Positions 34,050-45,585 of a stretch of 64,000 nucleotides of DNA are shown here, piece after piece. The notes below the pieces were generated by a model that ran no database searches, had not been told where the DNA came from, and saw only the letters and a list, made by a program, of their open reading frames with translations. This DNA is from Psilocybe azurescens (taxonomy: Eukaryota; Basidiomycota; Agaricomycetes; Agaricales; Agrocybaceae), in the NCBI GenBank assembly GCA_023853785.1, contig JAJIRX010000871.1:124001-188000 (forward strand). Direction: 5' to 3'. Made by a program: the position numbers and the translations under genes. Each line of letters starts with the position of its first letter. The first letter of the stretch is position 1.

Positions 34050-37000
34050 TTAATCGCCGTCTCCCCCCATCGACAATTCATCGTGCAATCCTGCACTATC
34101 CCTCAACCGTCTACACATAATCTGGATATAACCTTGGTTGTCTCGCCAGTCACGACCGAAGGAAGCCTCATCCTACAGAGAAATCATAAGTCACAAAGTA
34201 AAAGAAGAGGGCCAAAGACTGTACTAACCAGCTCGAGCGTCGCCAGACGTTGCAATGCCAGCTGGATCTTCGTGCCCACATCTGCGCGGAAGACCTCCGG
34301 CTCTGACGTAGCCAAAAGGCGCATAGCGTTCGTTATTGTAGCTTTTGCCGGTGGCATATTCATATTTCGAGGTTCAGCGTAATACTCCAGGTGGCGCCAA
34401 ATGAGTAGCAACAGCATCTCGAGCGTATCGAGGATGACTTTAGCATCCTGTCTAGCTGCGGCTCTGATCTTGTCCAGCTCTTCGCATAGCAGCGATCGCT
34501 TCTGCTCAATCTCCAACTCGCGTAGAAGAGAAGGATCGATGTCTCGAAGAATCTGATAAAGGCAGGATGATATGCGATGAATAAATTGCGCACAAACAAT
34601 TGTATAAAATACGTCACCTCTTGAACACTGTTCATGCCAATTTGGTCCTTGTTGGCGAGCTCTGCGCCGATATCGGATATTTGTTTCAGAGTTTCGGCGA
34701 GATCGTTGCAAAGATCATCCAAGGCGACCAATGTATCTCCCACAGTAGGTACAGTAGCTGAATTCCGAGAGGTCAGTAAATAGTAGAGACAATTACAATT
34801 TACTTATGTCACGTACCTGTGAAATGAGATGCCCGCTCTTCGTTCCGAGGAGTGATTGTTACAGGCGACAGAACGAGCGTAATGTCAGGTTCTGGAAGAT
34901 CCTTTAGCAAGTGTTCATATCATGCAAGCTTGAACTTCAATTACCTGTGAATTCACTGCACGCGCCAATATAAGAAATAATACTCTTCCGCAACGACCGT
35001 TCTTTTCGCCGAACTTTGAGATCGAATTTAGACCGGTTACCGAATCCTAGTCAGGAATGTCAGAAAATCGCTCTTTTCCGTGCTTGGGAAACTGTACGTA
35101 CCAAAAGCATAGGTCTTGGCCAGAGTGAAATCCATCTCCGTTTGAGGCACAATATAAGAGTAAACCTTTCCTCGACCAAGGCATCTCGTTGATAAACCCA
35201 GAATAGCAAGATGGATCGCTCCGAACCCAGAATTTGGCGCCAGCTTCAAAGGGCAACGTTCGTGAGTAAACAGGTGACGAACTATATAACACCAACTTAC
35301 CACTTCTGTTTTAGGAACAGTGGGGAGGATGCTGGTGCACAGGGTGATGATCAGGTGTATTTCCTCCAACGTAGGAAGGGTGACGGTTTCCGATTCGTTT
35401 TTGAGCAAGATGGCAATTGTAGAACCATGAGCAGACAAGAATTCTAAAGCCTACAGAAAACACACTTCATCAGCCCGGATTCATACATGTACTAGAACAA
35501 CATACTTGATGGGTAGCCGTTGTGTGTTTGCTCCCTAACGTGGCAAGTATCCCATCTACGACTTGCAAAGCAGGCATAAATAACTGATGATACCTCTGGA
35601 TGGCGGAAGGCAAGAAAGAATCCTGATCTATAATAATCAATGTAAGTATATATGTCATGATTCAGTAGAAAGAAAATCTGCGCACCTATGAAGGATTGGT
35701 CGGCTTCAGGTCTTGTGTCCAGATAGTCACATTGCGCTAGGATGGGCAACAATTGTGCTTCGAGCAGGCGTTCAGCACCAGCACGAGTTTGCGACATCCT
35801 GATGAATAGCGACATCTTGGATTCGTATACGTAGAGGGAGTTTAGATCATCTAAATAGCATGGAAGTTCAATTCATATTCTTTGCAAACTGCAATACAAA
35901 GCCAACTTACCAGGGTCAGGTTTAAGGACACCCTGCAGCCGTGAGTCCGACTCTTTGATGCTATGCACAAAGTTAGAGAGAATTCCATGTCGATTAAGAG
36001 ACACCAGCACAATATGCTGCTTCTCGAGGCTCGAAAGCTGCACAATAGCATCCAACAGCATGAATGCAACCGTCTTCCAAACTTCCGTACCATCAATGGC
36101 ATCCCTGGAGATCGTAGTGACCAGCCTCTCAATCGCAGGCTTGAGAACCGCAAGACAGCCACTTTCCAGAGTCGATGACGTGGATGATTGACGGTCGCTG
36201 AACGAAGACGGAGCCAGAGAAGGACTTCTGCCGCGGGACATGCTATCTCGCATAGTGGAGGAAGTTAAGGTTGTCGAGAAGGGATTGCTTTCGATCTCTG
36301 CAAGCGTCTGTGTGATAGGTGAAGATTGCGAAGATCGTACAAGATGCATGAAATTGATAAGAGCAGCATAAAGATTGCCGCGAACGAGCTCGACGTGGTT
36401 GTTATCGAGGATGCCCTGTAGGATGTTTCGAAGTATGTTGTACAGTCTTTCCGCTGGCAGCGTTCCAGACTCCGAGTCGCTTCCGAGAGATTGAAGAATC
36501 AGTTGATGTCGTCTATCCTCCCTTAATTTCGTAATCGACGAAAGGATAGTTTCCGAGAGCAGGACCGCCGTCGATTCCTCGATATTGCTCGAACGAATAG
36601 CCGCAGGAAGGACATGGAGTAAATCAAACAACATGTTCTCGCGGCGGTTATGAGGCAGTCTGTCAAACGACTTCGTCAGAGCCAAATCCAAAAGGCGTCT
36701 CCAAGCCTCAAAGTTCCCAACACGCGCGTGCGAAACCTTTCGGCGATGATTCTCGACTGCACAACTTTCGAGGATGTAGTTCATCTCTTGATCAAATTGC
36801 TCATTCTGAGCAGCTGTTGCAATGGTCCCCTTCGTGTGCAGACCCTGCATAGTCAACATGAGGAGGTTCAGCAAGGCTGCTCGATCCACGATTTCACAAT
36901 CGGAAGTGTCTTTCCGGATACAAGACTGAAAATTGACGGTCTGCAGATATTGCATGTTCACGCTCCGCACTGTCAGAGTGTCGGCCCAGTCAAACATCAA

Positions 37001-40000
37001 CGACTGCAAGAAATCGATGACCCGCATTGGCGACTGCCCGAGCTCATGGAAAGTGGCAAAATTGTGTTCCTCTTCATAGTCGAGATCTGTGCCGAACAAT
37101 ATCTCCAAAAGTTCCGATACCGCTTTGTGGTGCCCTTTGTTCGTGAGAATGTGGAGTTCCAAAGCGACGAGGTCAAATATGTACGAGCGCAAGCGCAGGA
37201 AAGAGGCAAATGACGGGACAGTGGTCGTCACCCTAGACCCATCATTGTAAATGACCTGGATGGGTGGTACGACAGACGGCGGTTGGATATGCTCGGGTGC
37301 AAAGACGGAACCCTCGCTACTTGACGAGCAAAGAAATCCTCACGCGTTCGCAAATATCGAGTAGTGAAGTCGGACGTCCTGGGGTGCACACAGAGTTGAT
37401 AGATCACCCGATAGCACCGCTCCGCCAATGCAGGAAGCGTGGCAAACAGAGGGCTGACCTGAACAACGGGATTCTTCTTTCCTTTCAGCCGAGGAACACC
37501 AGCGTTGACAATGTCAAGGAGGACATGCACACTCGTCTCACGAGCTCCTAGAGCATGAGGATCTTGAATCGTTTGATTGCTGTCCTTGCCACCAAAAAGT
37601 AGGAAATGTGCGACATTGGGATACGGCCGGTTGACGTCCGTATCTTGAATGAGGAGATTTAGCGCCGCGAGGCGAATGGCTTGTTCGAGGGACTCCGATG
37701 CTGGATAGATATTAAGAGCGCCTGCCCCCGTCGCGTGATCGGCATAGGCCTCGGACTCTTCAACATCATCCATTGCCGAGGAAGTAAGAACTTGCATAAA
37801 ACCGGCCAAAATGCGATCGGAATCGCGGGACCTCTGAATCAAGGACACCAAGGTAGAAGAAGAGGATGTGAGGGACAATTTTGAGATGATCTTGACGGAG
37901 AGGAGGACAAGTTCCGAATGATTAGGGTAACACATGTAGGCGGCGAGTGCAGGGATGTATTGAGGACCGAAAGAAAGAGCTTGATCAAACCTTGTGTAGA
38001 AAGACCGCGAGTGCACCTGATGACCAACGATGTCGGTCGTGTCTAATTCTGAAAGGAAAGGGAGGAAAACGTCAAAGAAAATGTCCTGAATCTCCAACAC
38101 GCGATGTACGATCCTCAAAACGCGGATAATGGTGTTGCGGAAGAACGGCTCTTCGTCAGCCAGGCCTTTCTCGAACCCTTCAAGGCCGTCTGCGATATAC
38201 GACATGATGCTTGAATGGAGAGGGGTTCTTGTGAGTAGTCGTCTCATTATGTCATACCCAGGATGAACGAGCAAAGGAAATGCCTGTTCTTTCGAAGCCG
38301 AATCGTCTGATCCAGCAACCAACAGATCAAGATTGAAGCCCGCCAAACTCTTCTCGACATACTCCAGGCAAAGATCGTTGATCTGCCATCGATCCGAAGG
38401 TCGCGAATACTCTCGATTCGAAATGTTGGCAAACACCGTGTCAACAACAAAAGAGGTGAAAGGGCCGATACCGGGAAGACGATAGGGTTGTCCAAGATTT
38501 CCAGGAAATGTCTCCCACACTTCCGTGCCCAAAGCAATCTCTGCCATTGAAAGCTGCTTTGGTGTGTGCAAGAGCGTGCACAAGAGTTTGAGGAAAGGGA
38601 TGGTTGACGGGTACAGACGATGCGGCGCTTCGACCTGCTCCAACTCGACTTCAACGCCCTTTCCTGTGGCCATTGACACACCTAATCCACCCGATGTGCC
38701 GACTCGCACATTGATTATCTCAAGCCTTTCCATCAGAGTCCACACCGCCTCGCATATCTCCACACCTGGATGACCAGCACCTGGCTCGCAAAATGCAGCC
38801 AACGCCTCGAATATAGCGCCCTTCAACTCCAACGGGATGCCAAGGGGGACGAGGGAAACAAGGGTCGGTATAGCCCTAAAATGGGCATGCGAGGCAATTG
38901 TCGTGCGAACAGGAACGGAATTGGTCACAACTGTCGATAAAACACGTAGGAATGCCCGAGCGAGGAGCACATCCTTGGGCCCAATGATGAACTGATGCGG
39001 TGCTTTTTCGACGTGCGCCAGATTCTGGAAGGAGGTACTGAACGATTGAGTCGATCCAAGAGATTGTATTTGAGGCTGCGTGCGAGGATTCGATGCATTG
39101 GCTACCCATGACTCCAGCAGGTCAAATATCGCAGTCCACGAAACGGAAGGTGTCGTCGTGGTCGAAACAGACAAGACGCTACCTGGTATGACATCGCCTC
39201 CACCCCTCGCCAGGAAATTGTAAGCAAGCTCACTGCATTGTTGCCCGTTTGCTAGGCCGCTCAGCATGTCATAGAGTGCAGCAAGCATGGTCAAGTCTTG
39301 AGTAGGCGTTGACCAAACTGCCCACTGAAGGAAAGACGGCAGGCGACCGGATGTCGATTCCACAGACTCCTGATATGTTAACCGGAATGATCCTGGCTGA
39401 GGACTAGAGCCCCAGAATTGGAGTGCCCGCTCTTTAGGCAGTGCAGAGTAGAGGAGGCCGATGAACGAATAGAGCATCGCGATGTCATGGCGTGGAGGGG
39501 GCCCTGGCTTGTCTGTATCGGGGGAAACAGCAGTAGAAAAGCGGTACGCGGTCCTATTCCGGTCGGTGCGCGCAGTAGCCAAGACAAGATCTTCTTGCCT
39601 TTGCTTGATCTTCCGAAGTTCAGATGAAGCGTGTGTGATGAGGGATCGAAGGAGGGTCTCAAATGAGAACAATACCACTGTCTTGAAATCTTCTGGCGGC
39701 ACTTCCCGCTGATCTTGTGGGTCGGCGGTCGTGTTGTCAAGAAGGGACACCGTTAGAACGGTACCATTTTTGCCTTGAAGATGAACCACACAAAGCGCAA
39801 GGTATCTGAAAGCGTCTCCTTGCACCGCGTTCCAGACCTGTGTCTCCAATTCCTCTGCTTTGAACCCACTCTTCTGTTCCAGAGTCGTGTCGTTGTGTCG
39901 AGCTTCAGTCAAGAATAAAGTCCACTTGAGTAATAGAGTCGCTTTAAGACCGTGATGCTTCCACTGGGTGGAAGCATCAAACTTTCTGGTCATGGATGAG

Positions 40001-41194
40001 ATAAATGAGGTGTGCTTGATCAAGACATTCTGCATTGACGGGTATGGACTGAGTGGCTTGGAAGGGTCCACAGGATCAAGGAGCGTGAGCACGACGTTAA
40101 GGAAGTAATATGTCATTGGGTGGTTTGGATTTGAAGAAAGCCAATCTATTATTTTCTCGACCTCGCTTGGCGAAATGAATCCTATCCTTGCTATTGAACA
40201 AAGAACGACGGCGAGATACCGTCGTTCATACTTGAGTGATTCGTAGCGTGCGTTCAAAATATCGAAGCCCAAGGAAGGATTTTCTGATTTGGATGTGAAG
40301 ATGAGGTCTCCGAACGCGCAAAAGATGACTCACGTTGTCCCGTTGGTGCGACCGTATTACTTCCTGCATTTTTACGAGCAGCATCCGCGTTCCCAATGAC
40401 CGCATCCAGATTCTCAATCTCCTTGAATATCTTCATCCCCATCGACACTTGTGTGGTGCCTGTCTTCGTCCCAGGCAGGAGGTCTCGCACATAGCTTGAA
40501 ATTCTCCGGTACGTCACCGGAGCATCAGGACCTTCTGCAGCTTCGGTCGCTTCAAGCAAGAATCGGAGCGAGTCCACTAGCTCCCGCCGCCGCTGGTGAT
40601 AAGTAGCCACGGTAAGTTCCATACAGGTGACAGCTCCGATGTTGGGGTTTTGAGACGTGACATAATGTAAGATGCTAGCAATGTATTTTTCAGAACAATC
40701 GAGTTGCTGGGCGAGGAAGATGGCTTGACGGGCAAATTCGACGTTTATTGCCGTAGCTTTCCCGTTGATGGTGGGTTTCCCTGAGAAAGACATGAGATTA
40801 AAGTTGTATAAACATGGGATTTCATTCACCAGTTTCAATGTCGCGCTGTTCCTGAGGATTTCTGGGTCCTACATCGAATAAGTTGGCTAAGCGGGGCTTT
40901 TGAACCATCAATTCGTCGAAGAGTTCTTGTTCATCTTGGAATGTCTCGTGTGGTGAGAGTGCCTTGAATAGAGTCTCTCGTAGACGATGAATAGAGTCCA
41001 TGAAAGATAGATGGCGCCTGAAGAGTCCCTCAAAAGCTCTTGGCCCAACGTATTGTTGAAGGTGTTGTTTGACTTACAGGTCGCGTCCACGGGAGCGCGA
41101 CTTTGAAGGCTTTTATTCCAAACCTGCGCAAACACTCTTGTCTCCCACAGCCGCCCAGTCCACTGCCTTCCTGTCCTCGATCCTCCATGTCCAT
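34050..41194 (-). CDS. Nuclear pore inner-ring scaffold nucleoporin Nup192/NUP205
   Basis: Nup192 is a large alpha-solenoid of the inner ring of the nuclear pore. Residues near the start read LSPHETFQDEQELFDELMVQ, then AINVEFARQAIFLAQQLDCS and YRRISSYVRDLLPG, in order with the family. A 1,014-codon exon (37228-40272) and a further 450-codon exon follow. Small exons end in GYIQIMCRRLRDSAGLHDEL, the conserved C-terminus, with the stop at 34050-34052. Length is about 2,050 residues, as expected. One frame break lies in an A3 run (plus strand) at 37301-37303. Adding one base restores VPSFAPEHIQPPSVVPPIQV. The first exon is uncertain: an ATG at 41194 opens a frame that does not splice cleanly to the exon ending near 41064, so the 5' end is provisional. 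Confidence 0.88.
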
Positions 41195-41531
41195 TCTATT
41201 CTGTGTTCCTATTCAGTAGGCAATGTTTGGTGCTGGCAACACCAGTAAGTCGATCATTGAATTTCCATTATTATTCTACCATATTGATTCTAGATTCTAT
41301 CAGCCTAGCTAATATTTTTTTACAAACAGTGCGAAATGGGAGATAGGAAATCGACGAAAGGAAATCAAAGCAAATAAACGGTCCCAAAGCTACAGAAGGC
41401 ATATTAAAAAATTAGCAATTACAAAACAATAACAACAGCGGAATAGCTATGCAAGATGAGCGAAAGAACGGATAAAACTAATAGATCAGATCAGATGTGC
41501 ATCACCAAATGAAGAGCTAGAGATATCGCGG
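41195..41531. other. Short intergenic segment between Nup192 and the chromodomain gene
   Basis: Nup192 promoter and 3' UTR of the chromodomain gene. The Nup192 first exon may lie here. Nothing else is seen. Confidence 0.4.
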
Positions 41532-43221
41532 TTAACAGGAATCAAGACCATGATCTCGCAGATACTCCGCAACAGCGATGGGGGCATCTTGCAAAAGAGA
41601 CGATTCACGCTCCCAAGACGCGTCACTGGGAGGATATCCAACCCAATACACCAGGAACTGTCGGCCTTTCGGACTATCTCTATGGTCCTTGAGCGACTCG
41701 ATTAGGTATCGTTTGTCGACAACCAACGTCTTCTCCGGTCGGATATTGGGAGTGCGGCGAGCAGGATGTGACCACGCTTTCGGGAGGAAAGCTTCGGAAG
41801 GGGCTCTGGCTCCCAGCGGCCGGAACACTCGATAAAGATTCGTCCTCTTGCCTTTCAGATGCGGATGGGCGATGCGACAATATTTGTCGACTTCACACAA
41901 TGTGTGTTCGATGTCGGCGACGGTCATGGGGAGTCGTTCGGGCCCAAGACCAGAAAATTCCAAGCCTAAACGCTTGAAATGGTACTCTTGCGATGTGGTT
42001 AGGTATCGCATAACTTCGGCCTCAAAATCTTCCACATTCCGGCGGCCCTTGTCCATGCTTTTCCCAAACAGTTTGTTCAGGCCAGATATTGAGCCAGGAC
42101 CGGAAATGACGAGGTCGTTAGGATGGAAGTTGAGGACTTCGGTGTAAGAAAGACATAGTATCAACTGATACGTTGAAAAAGGGCCCATACTAGGAAATGA
42201 AACGATATGTTCGTAGACATCCGCCAAGTATGGGGCGGCAAGGAGCCGCGAATAAAGTTGATCCTCCATGAAAGTCTCAATAAGGTATAAGTGGTTGACA
42301 TGATTTTGGTCGGAGCCAAAATGCGGGGCAGGCTTTATAAACGCGCCCGTGTATAGTGTCATGCCGCTGTTGGCAGCGGCTGAAAGCACTTTTCGGTACT
42401 TTTCTTGGTCATAGGTTGACCATTTGAGTGGTCCCAATTCTCTGACCAGCAATTCCCAAGTGTCGATCTTAGTGTAACTGTTGAACAATAGAACACGGAA
42501 GACCACTTCCTCAGGGTCTTGAGAGCCCTTTTCAATAACTTCCTTGATAAGGTACTGACAAACCTTATCGAGGACGCGATATGTATTGCAGAAGAAGTAA
42601 TCCCGCAAGACGCTGTCCTCAGTAAAGCTGGTGCGAAGGAAGTCTCGTAAGCAGACGGATTGCTCAAAATATTTCCGACATGTGAACAGAAATACACAGA
42701 AACACTCACGGTGGACTTTTTCCGGCACGACGCCTATCATCAATTGCCTTTCTTTCGGCAGCAAAACGCCAGAACGTGTCGAACGCGACAGTGGGATGAA
42801 GCTCGATGCCACATACGGTAATAGGCTCCGTGAAAGGGGGTGCAGGAGGAACAACTTCTGTTTTCGTGTCGTCACTCGATCCTGCGGCCGTCAAAGAAGA
42901 CTCAGAGAAGACAGTGGGAGAGCGAGACAGTTCAGAAGGATGGCCCGACGCTCTCGAACACGTACTAAGCTCGACGCTGGTTGACTTGTCGTCGATGTCG
43001 GCGAATGGCGAAGAGAGAAAGTGGTATGTGGATTCGGACTTCGTATTTTCGCGTCTATATTTCGCAGTTGGCCTCCGGTCTGACGTGGTATCCGCGTCTC
43101 TGATCCTAATGGGGGCATGGTATCCAGAAGGTATGGGTCCAGAAGAGTCCAGAATTTTACTGTACGCGGAATGTCTTGTAAGGCATGAGAAGTGAGTTTC
43201 TGGTGCAATAGAAAGAAACAT
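41532..43221 (-). CDS. 5-hmdU DNA kinase helical-domain protein with C-terminal chromodomain
   Basis: The two-exon gene is 43221-42710 and 42627-41532 (82-nt intron, frame intact). The first exon encodes a Ser/Thr-rich leader, then TVAFDTFWRFAAERKAIDDR. The second has FCNTYRVLDKVCQYLIKEVI, FRVLLFNSYTKIDTWELL, TLYTGAFIKPAPHFG, SFPSMGPFSTYQL, GPGSISGLNKLFG and EFSGLGPERLPMTVADIEH. This is the helical fold named for phage 5-hydroxymethyl-dU kinases and the alpha-glutamyl/putrescinyl-thymidine pathway. The last 60 residues (RYLIESLKDHRDSPKGRQ, then FLVYWVGYPPSDASWERESS) form a chromodomain with aromatic-cage residues Tyr, Trp and Trp in place. Known phage relatives act on hypermodified bases in DNA. 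In mushrooms the family is expanded, and a link to TET/JBP-type base oxidation and transposons has been proposed. Function here, enzymatic or binding, is inference. Confidence 0.85.
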
Positions 43222-44493
43222 GTGCCACGCACCTTTTTAAACGCGTCTACACCGCGTTTTTATGTCGGATAACGTTCGACACGTCTCCAACCTTTCAACC
43301 CAAAACCAAGGAACGAATTGGGTTAGAAAGAGCAACATTCTCACGGGTTCGAATCGCCATCAATTCTCCTCCATATAGGTTCCCATGACCTTCAAGAAGG
43401 TATTAAGGGTTCTTACAGGGTTCTTACTTGGTTCCTACATGCGCGCTCATTGAACTCTTCTGAGTCCCAACCATAAAACCAATCTATCATGAACAGATAT
43501 ACTGAGTAGTACTCACGGTATCCCGATCCCCTATTTTGCCTTCGGATGTGACTTCGAAGTTCTGATTGCATTGTCGATTGGGAACTTGCTTGAAATTCTG
43601 CATCACATATTCTGAATCCCAAAAAAAAAATTGTATTTACACAAGTACCTACGTTGAGTAGCGTATTCCACATCCCGATATTGTGGCGCAAACGAGAATA
43701 GGCTGGGAGAATTTTATGGTCTTAAATGGATTCTAATATTCAAACATTTGGTATATACTTCAGCCTACTTATATATTATAATATTAACACCATGAGATTG
43801 CGTATTATATTCTTAAGGCTTGCGCACTTATACTCGTCGTCTTGAATAGCCGTGCTCTATAGCCTCATATGCACCATTCTTTCGATGTGTACGTTCAAAA
43901 CTTTCAACTCATCGGCAGTGATCTTGCTCAGTTCGATAATTCATCTCTCAAAGATTCTATACCCAGCTCCAAGTTTCAACGCGTTTTGTAAGGTTTCTTT
44001 TTTAATTTGATCCTATGATAACTTTAGATTCGTCGAAATTCAGTCACTCAGAGCGAACTCAGAGTGCAGACAGATGCGGACATCCACCATACTGGCACAT
44101 GTTTTCTGTAGACAGTAGACCCCTAGTGTAGGCTCATGCTCATAACTGGCATCCACATGTCCTAATATGGCGAAGCGTGTAGAAACCACACACGTGAAGT
44201 TCTCGGTGATGCGAATAGACGCCCATGCCAATTTCGTCCGCCGATCATCGAACCAATGACCATCCGTAAGTGCACAGTACTCAACGAGAAAGAACGCAAA
44301 TACGCAAATTAACCCAACCTACAATACCCAACAATATACTGTACATAAGAAGATCGACATAAAGAAAGGTAATGAAATGCCACATATCACAACTAAGACC
44401 CGTGCCAGCCAACCAACGCAAGGGGGAAAAAAAGACAGAGAAAAAGGAAAGCAATAACACAAAAGCAAGACACGCCCAGTAAGCTACATGCAT
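43222..44493. other. Intergenic, about 1.3 kb
   Basis: This lies between the chromodomain gene start and the 3' end of the METTL14-type gene, both on minus. Small minus-strand open frames at 43413-43691 and 44040-44231 have no recognisable features. Confidence 0.45.
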
Positions 44494-45585
44494 TCAAAAC
44501 TGTCCAGGGCCACTCCAACCCTGATGATTCATACCCATCCCATTCATACCGCCCATCCCGCCCATCCCAGCACCCATCCCATTCATCCCGCCCATATTCC
44601 CCATACCTCCCATCGCACCACCCATACCCATACCCATACCCATCGCTGTAGGATCCCATGCACCCTGCTGCTGTTGTTGCTGCTGCCCGCCCATACCATT
44701 GCCCGCATTGCCTCCTAGATTCATGTTCATGTTCATGTTCATATTGCCCATGCCCATGCCCATGCCCATGTGCTGCAAGCTCGGTACTCCCCCTCCTCCA
44801 GCCGCCCCGAGCATCATGGCAGGGTTCATGGACATGTTGCCCATACCCATGCCAGTCCCCATGCCCATGCCAGTTCCCATACCCATGCCCATGCCCATGC
44901 CCCCTCCCATTCCCCCTCCCATTCCCATTCCCATTCCCATGCCCATGCCCATACCATTATGGTTACGCATCCCCCTCGTCCGTGCTGGTTTTGATTATTA
45001 TTCCGGGTATGATGTTGGTTTTGGCCGATGTGATTTCCAATCCCCATTCCCATCCCCATTCCCATTCCACCTCCAGCCACCATATCCTCCATCCCATTCA
45101 CAGAAGACGACACAGACGCAGATGGCGCGATAGACAGCTGTACACCGCCGCCTATCCCGCCCGATCCCATAGGCTGCGCCATCAGCGCACCCGAGTTGAC
45201 ATTCGTGTTTGTCGTCGAGTTCCCGAGACCCATGCCCGCACCCATACCACCCATACCCATCCCCACAGACATGTTGCCCATGCCCATTCCCATATTTCCC
45301 ATGCCCATGCCCATATTTCCCATCCCAACGCCCATATTGTTCATACCCATCCCAAGCGCAGGATTCATGCCCATGCCCATGCCCATATTTCCCATTCCTG
45401 TACCCACCCCGCCGCCCATGCCAATGCCCGTCATACTCATGGGAACAGCATGGGTATTGGTCATGCTCCCGAACCCTCCTCCACCACCTCTTCCTCCATT
45501 GTTGTTATTGCCGTTGTTATTACCGAACCTAGGCCCGCTCATATCCGTCGACATAGCCATAGGCTGCGCCATAATACCCATTCCT
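44494..45585 (-). repeat. Imperfect ATGGGC/ATGGGT hexamer-type coding repeat (Met-Gly)
   Basis: The 3' third of the METTL14-type gene is built of degenerate ATGGGN repeats interrupted by Asn, Gln and Pro codons and a (CAG)7-like stretch near 44669-44690 encoding Gln. On the plus strand it reads as CCCAT repeats. Confidence 0.8.

Noticed and set aside
41222..41243. Plus-strand ATG followed by a GTAAGT donor (MFGAGNT), like a first exon
   Set aside because: No downstream plus-strand exon exists before the minus-strand chromodomain gene.
44494..45582. Regular short repeats resembling a CRISPR or satellite array
   Set aside because: The period is a degenerate hexamer in a coding frame, without uniform repeats and spacers.
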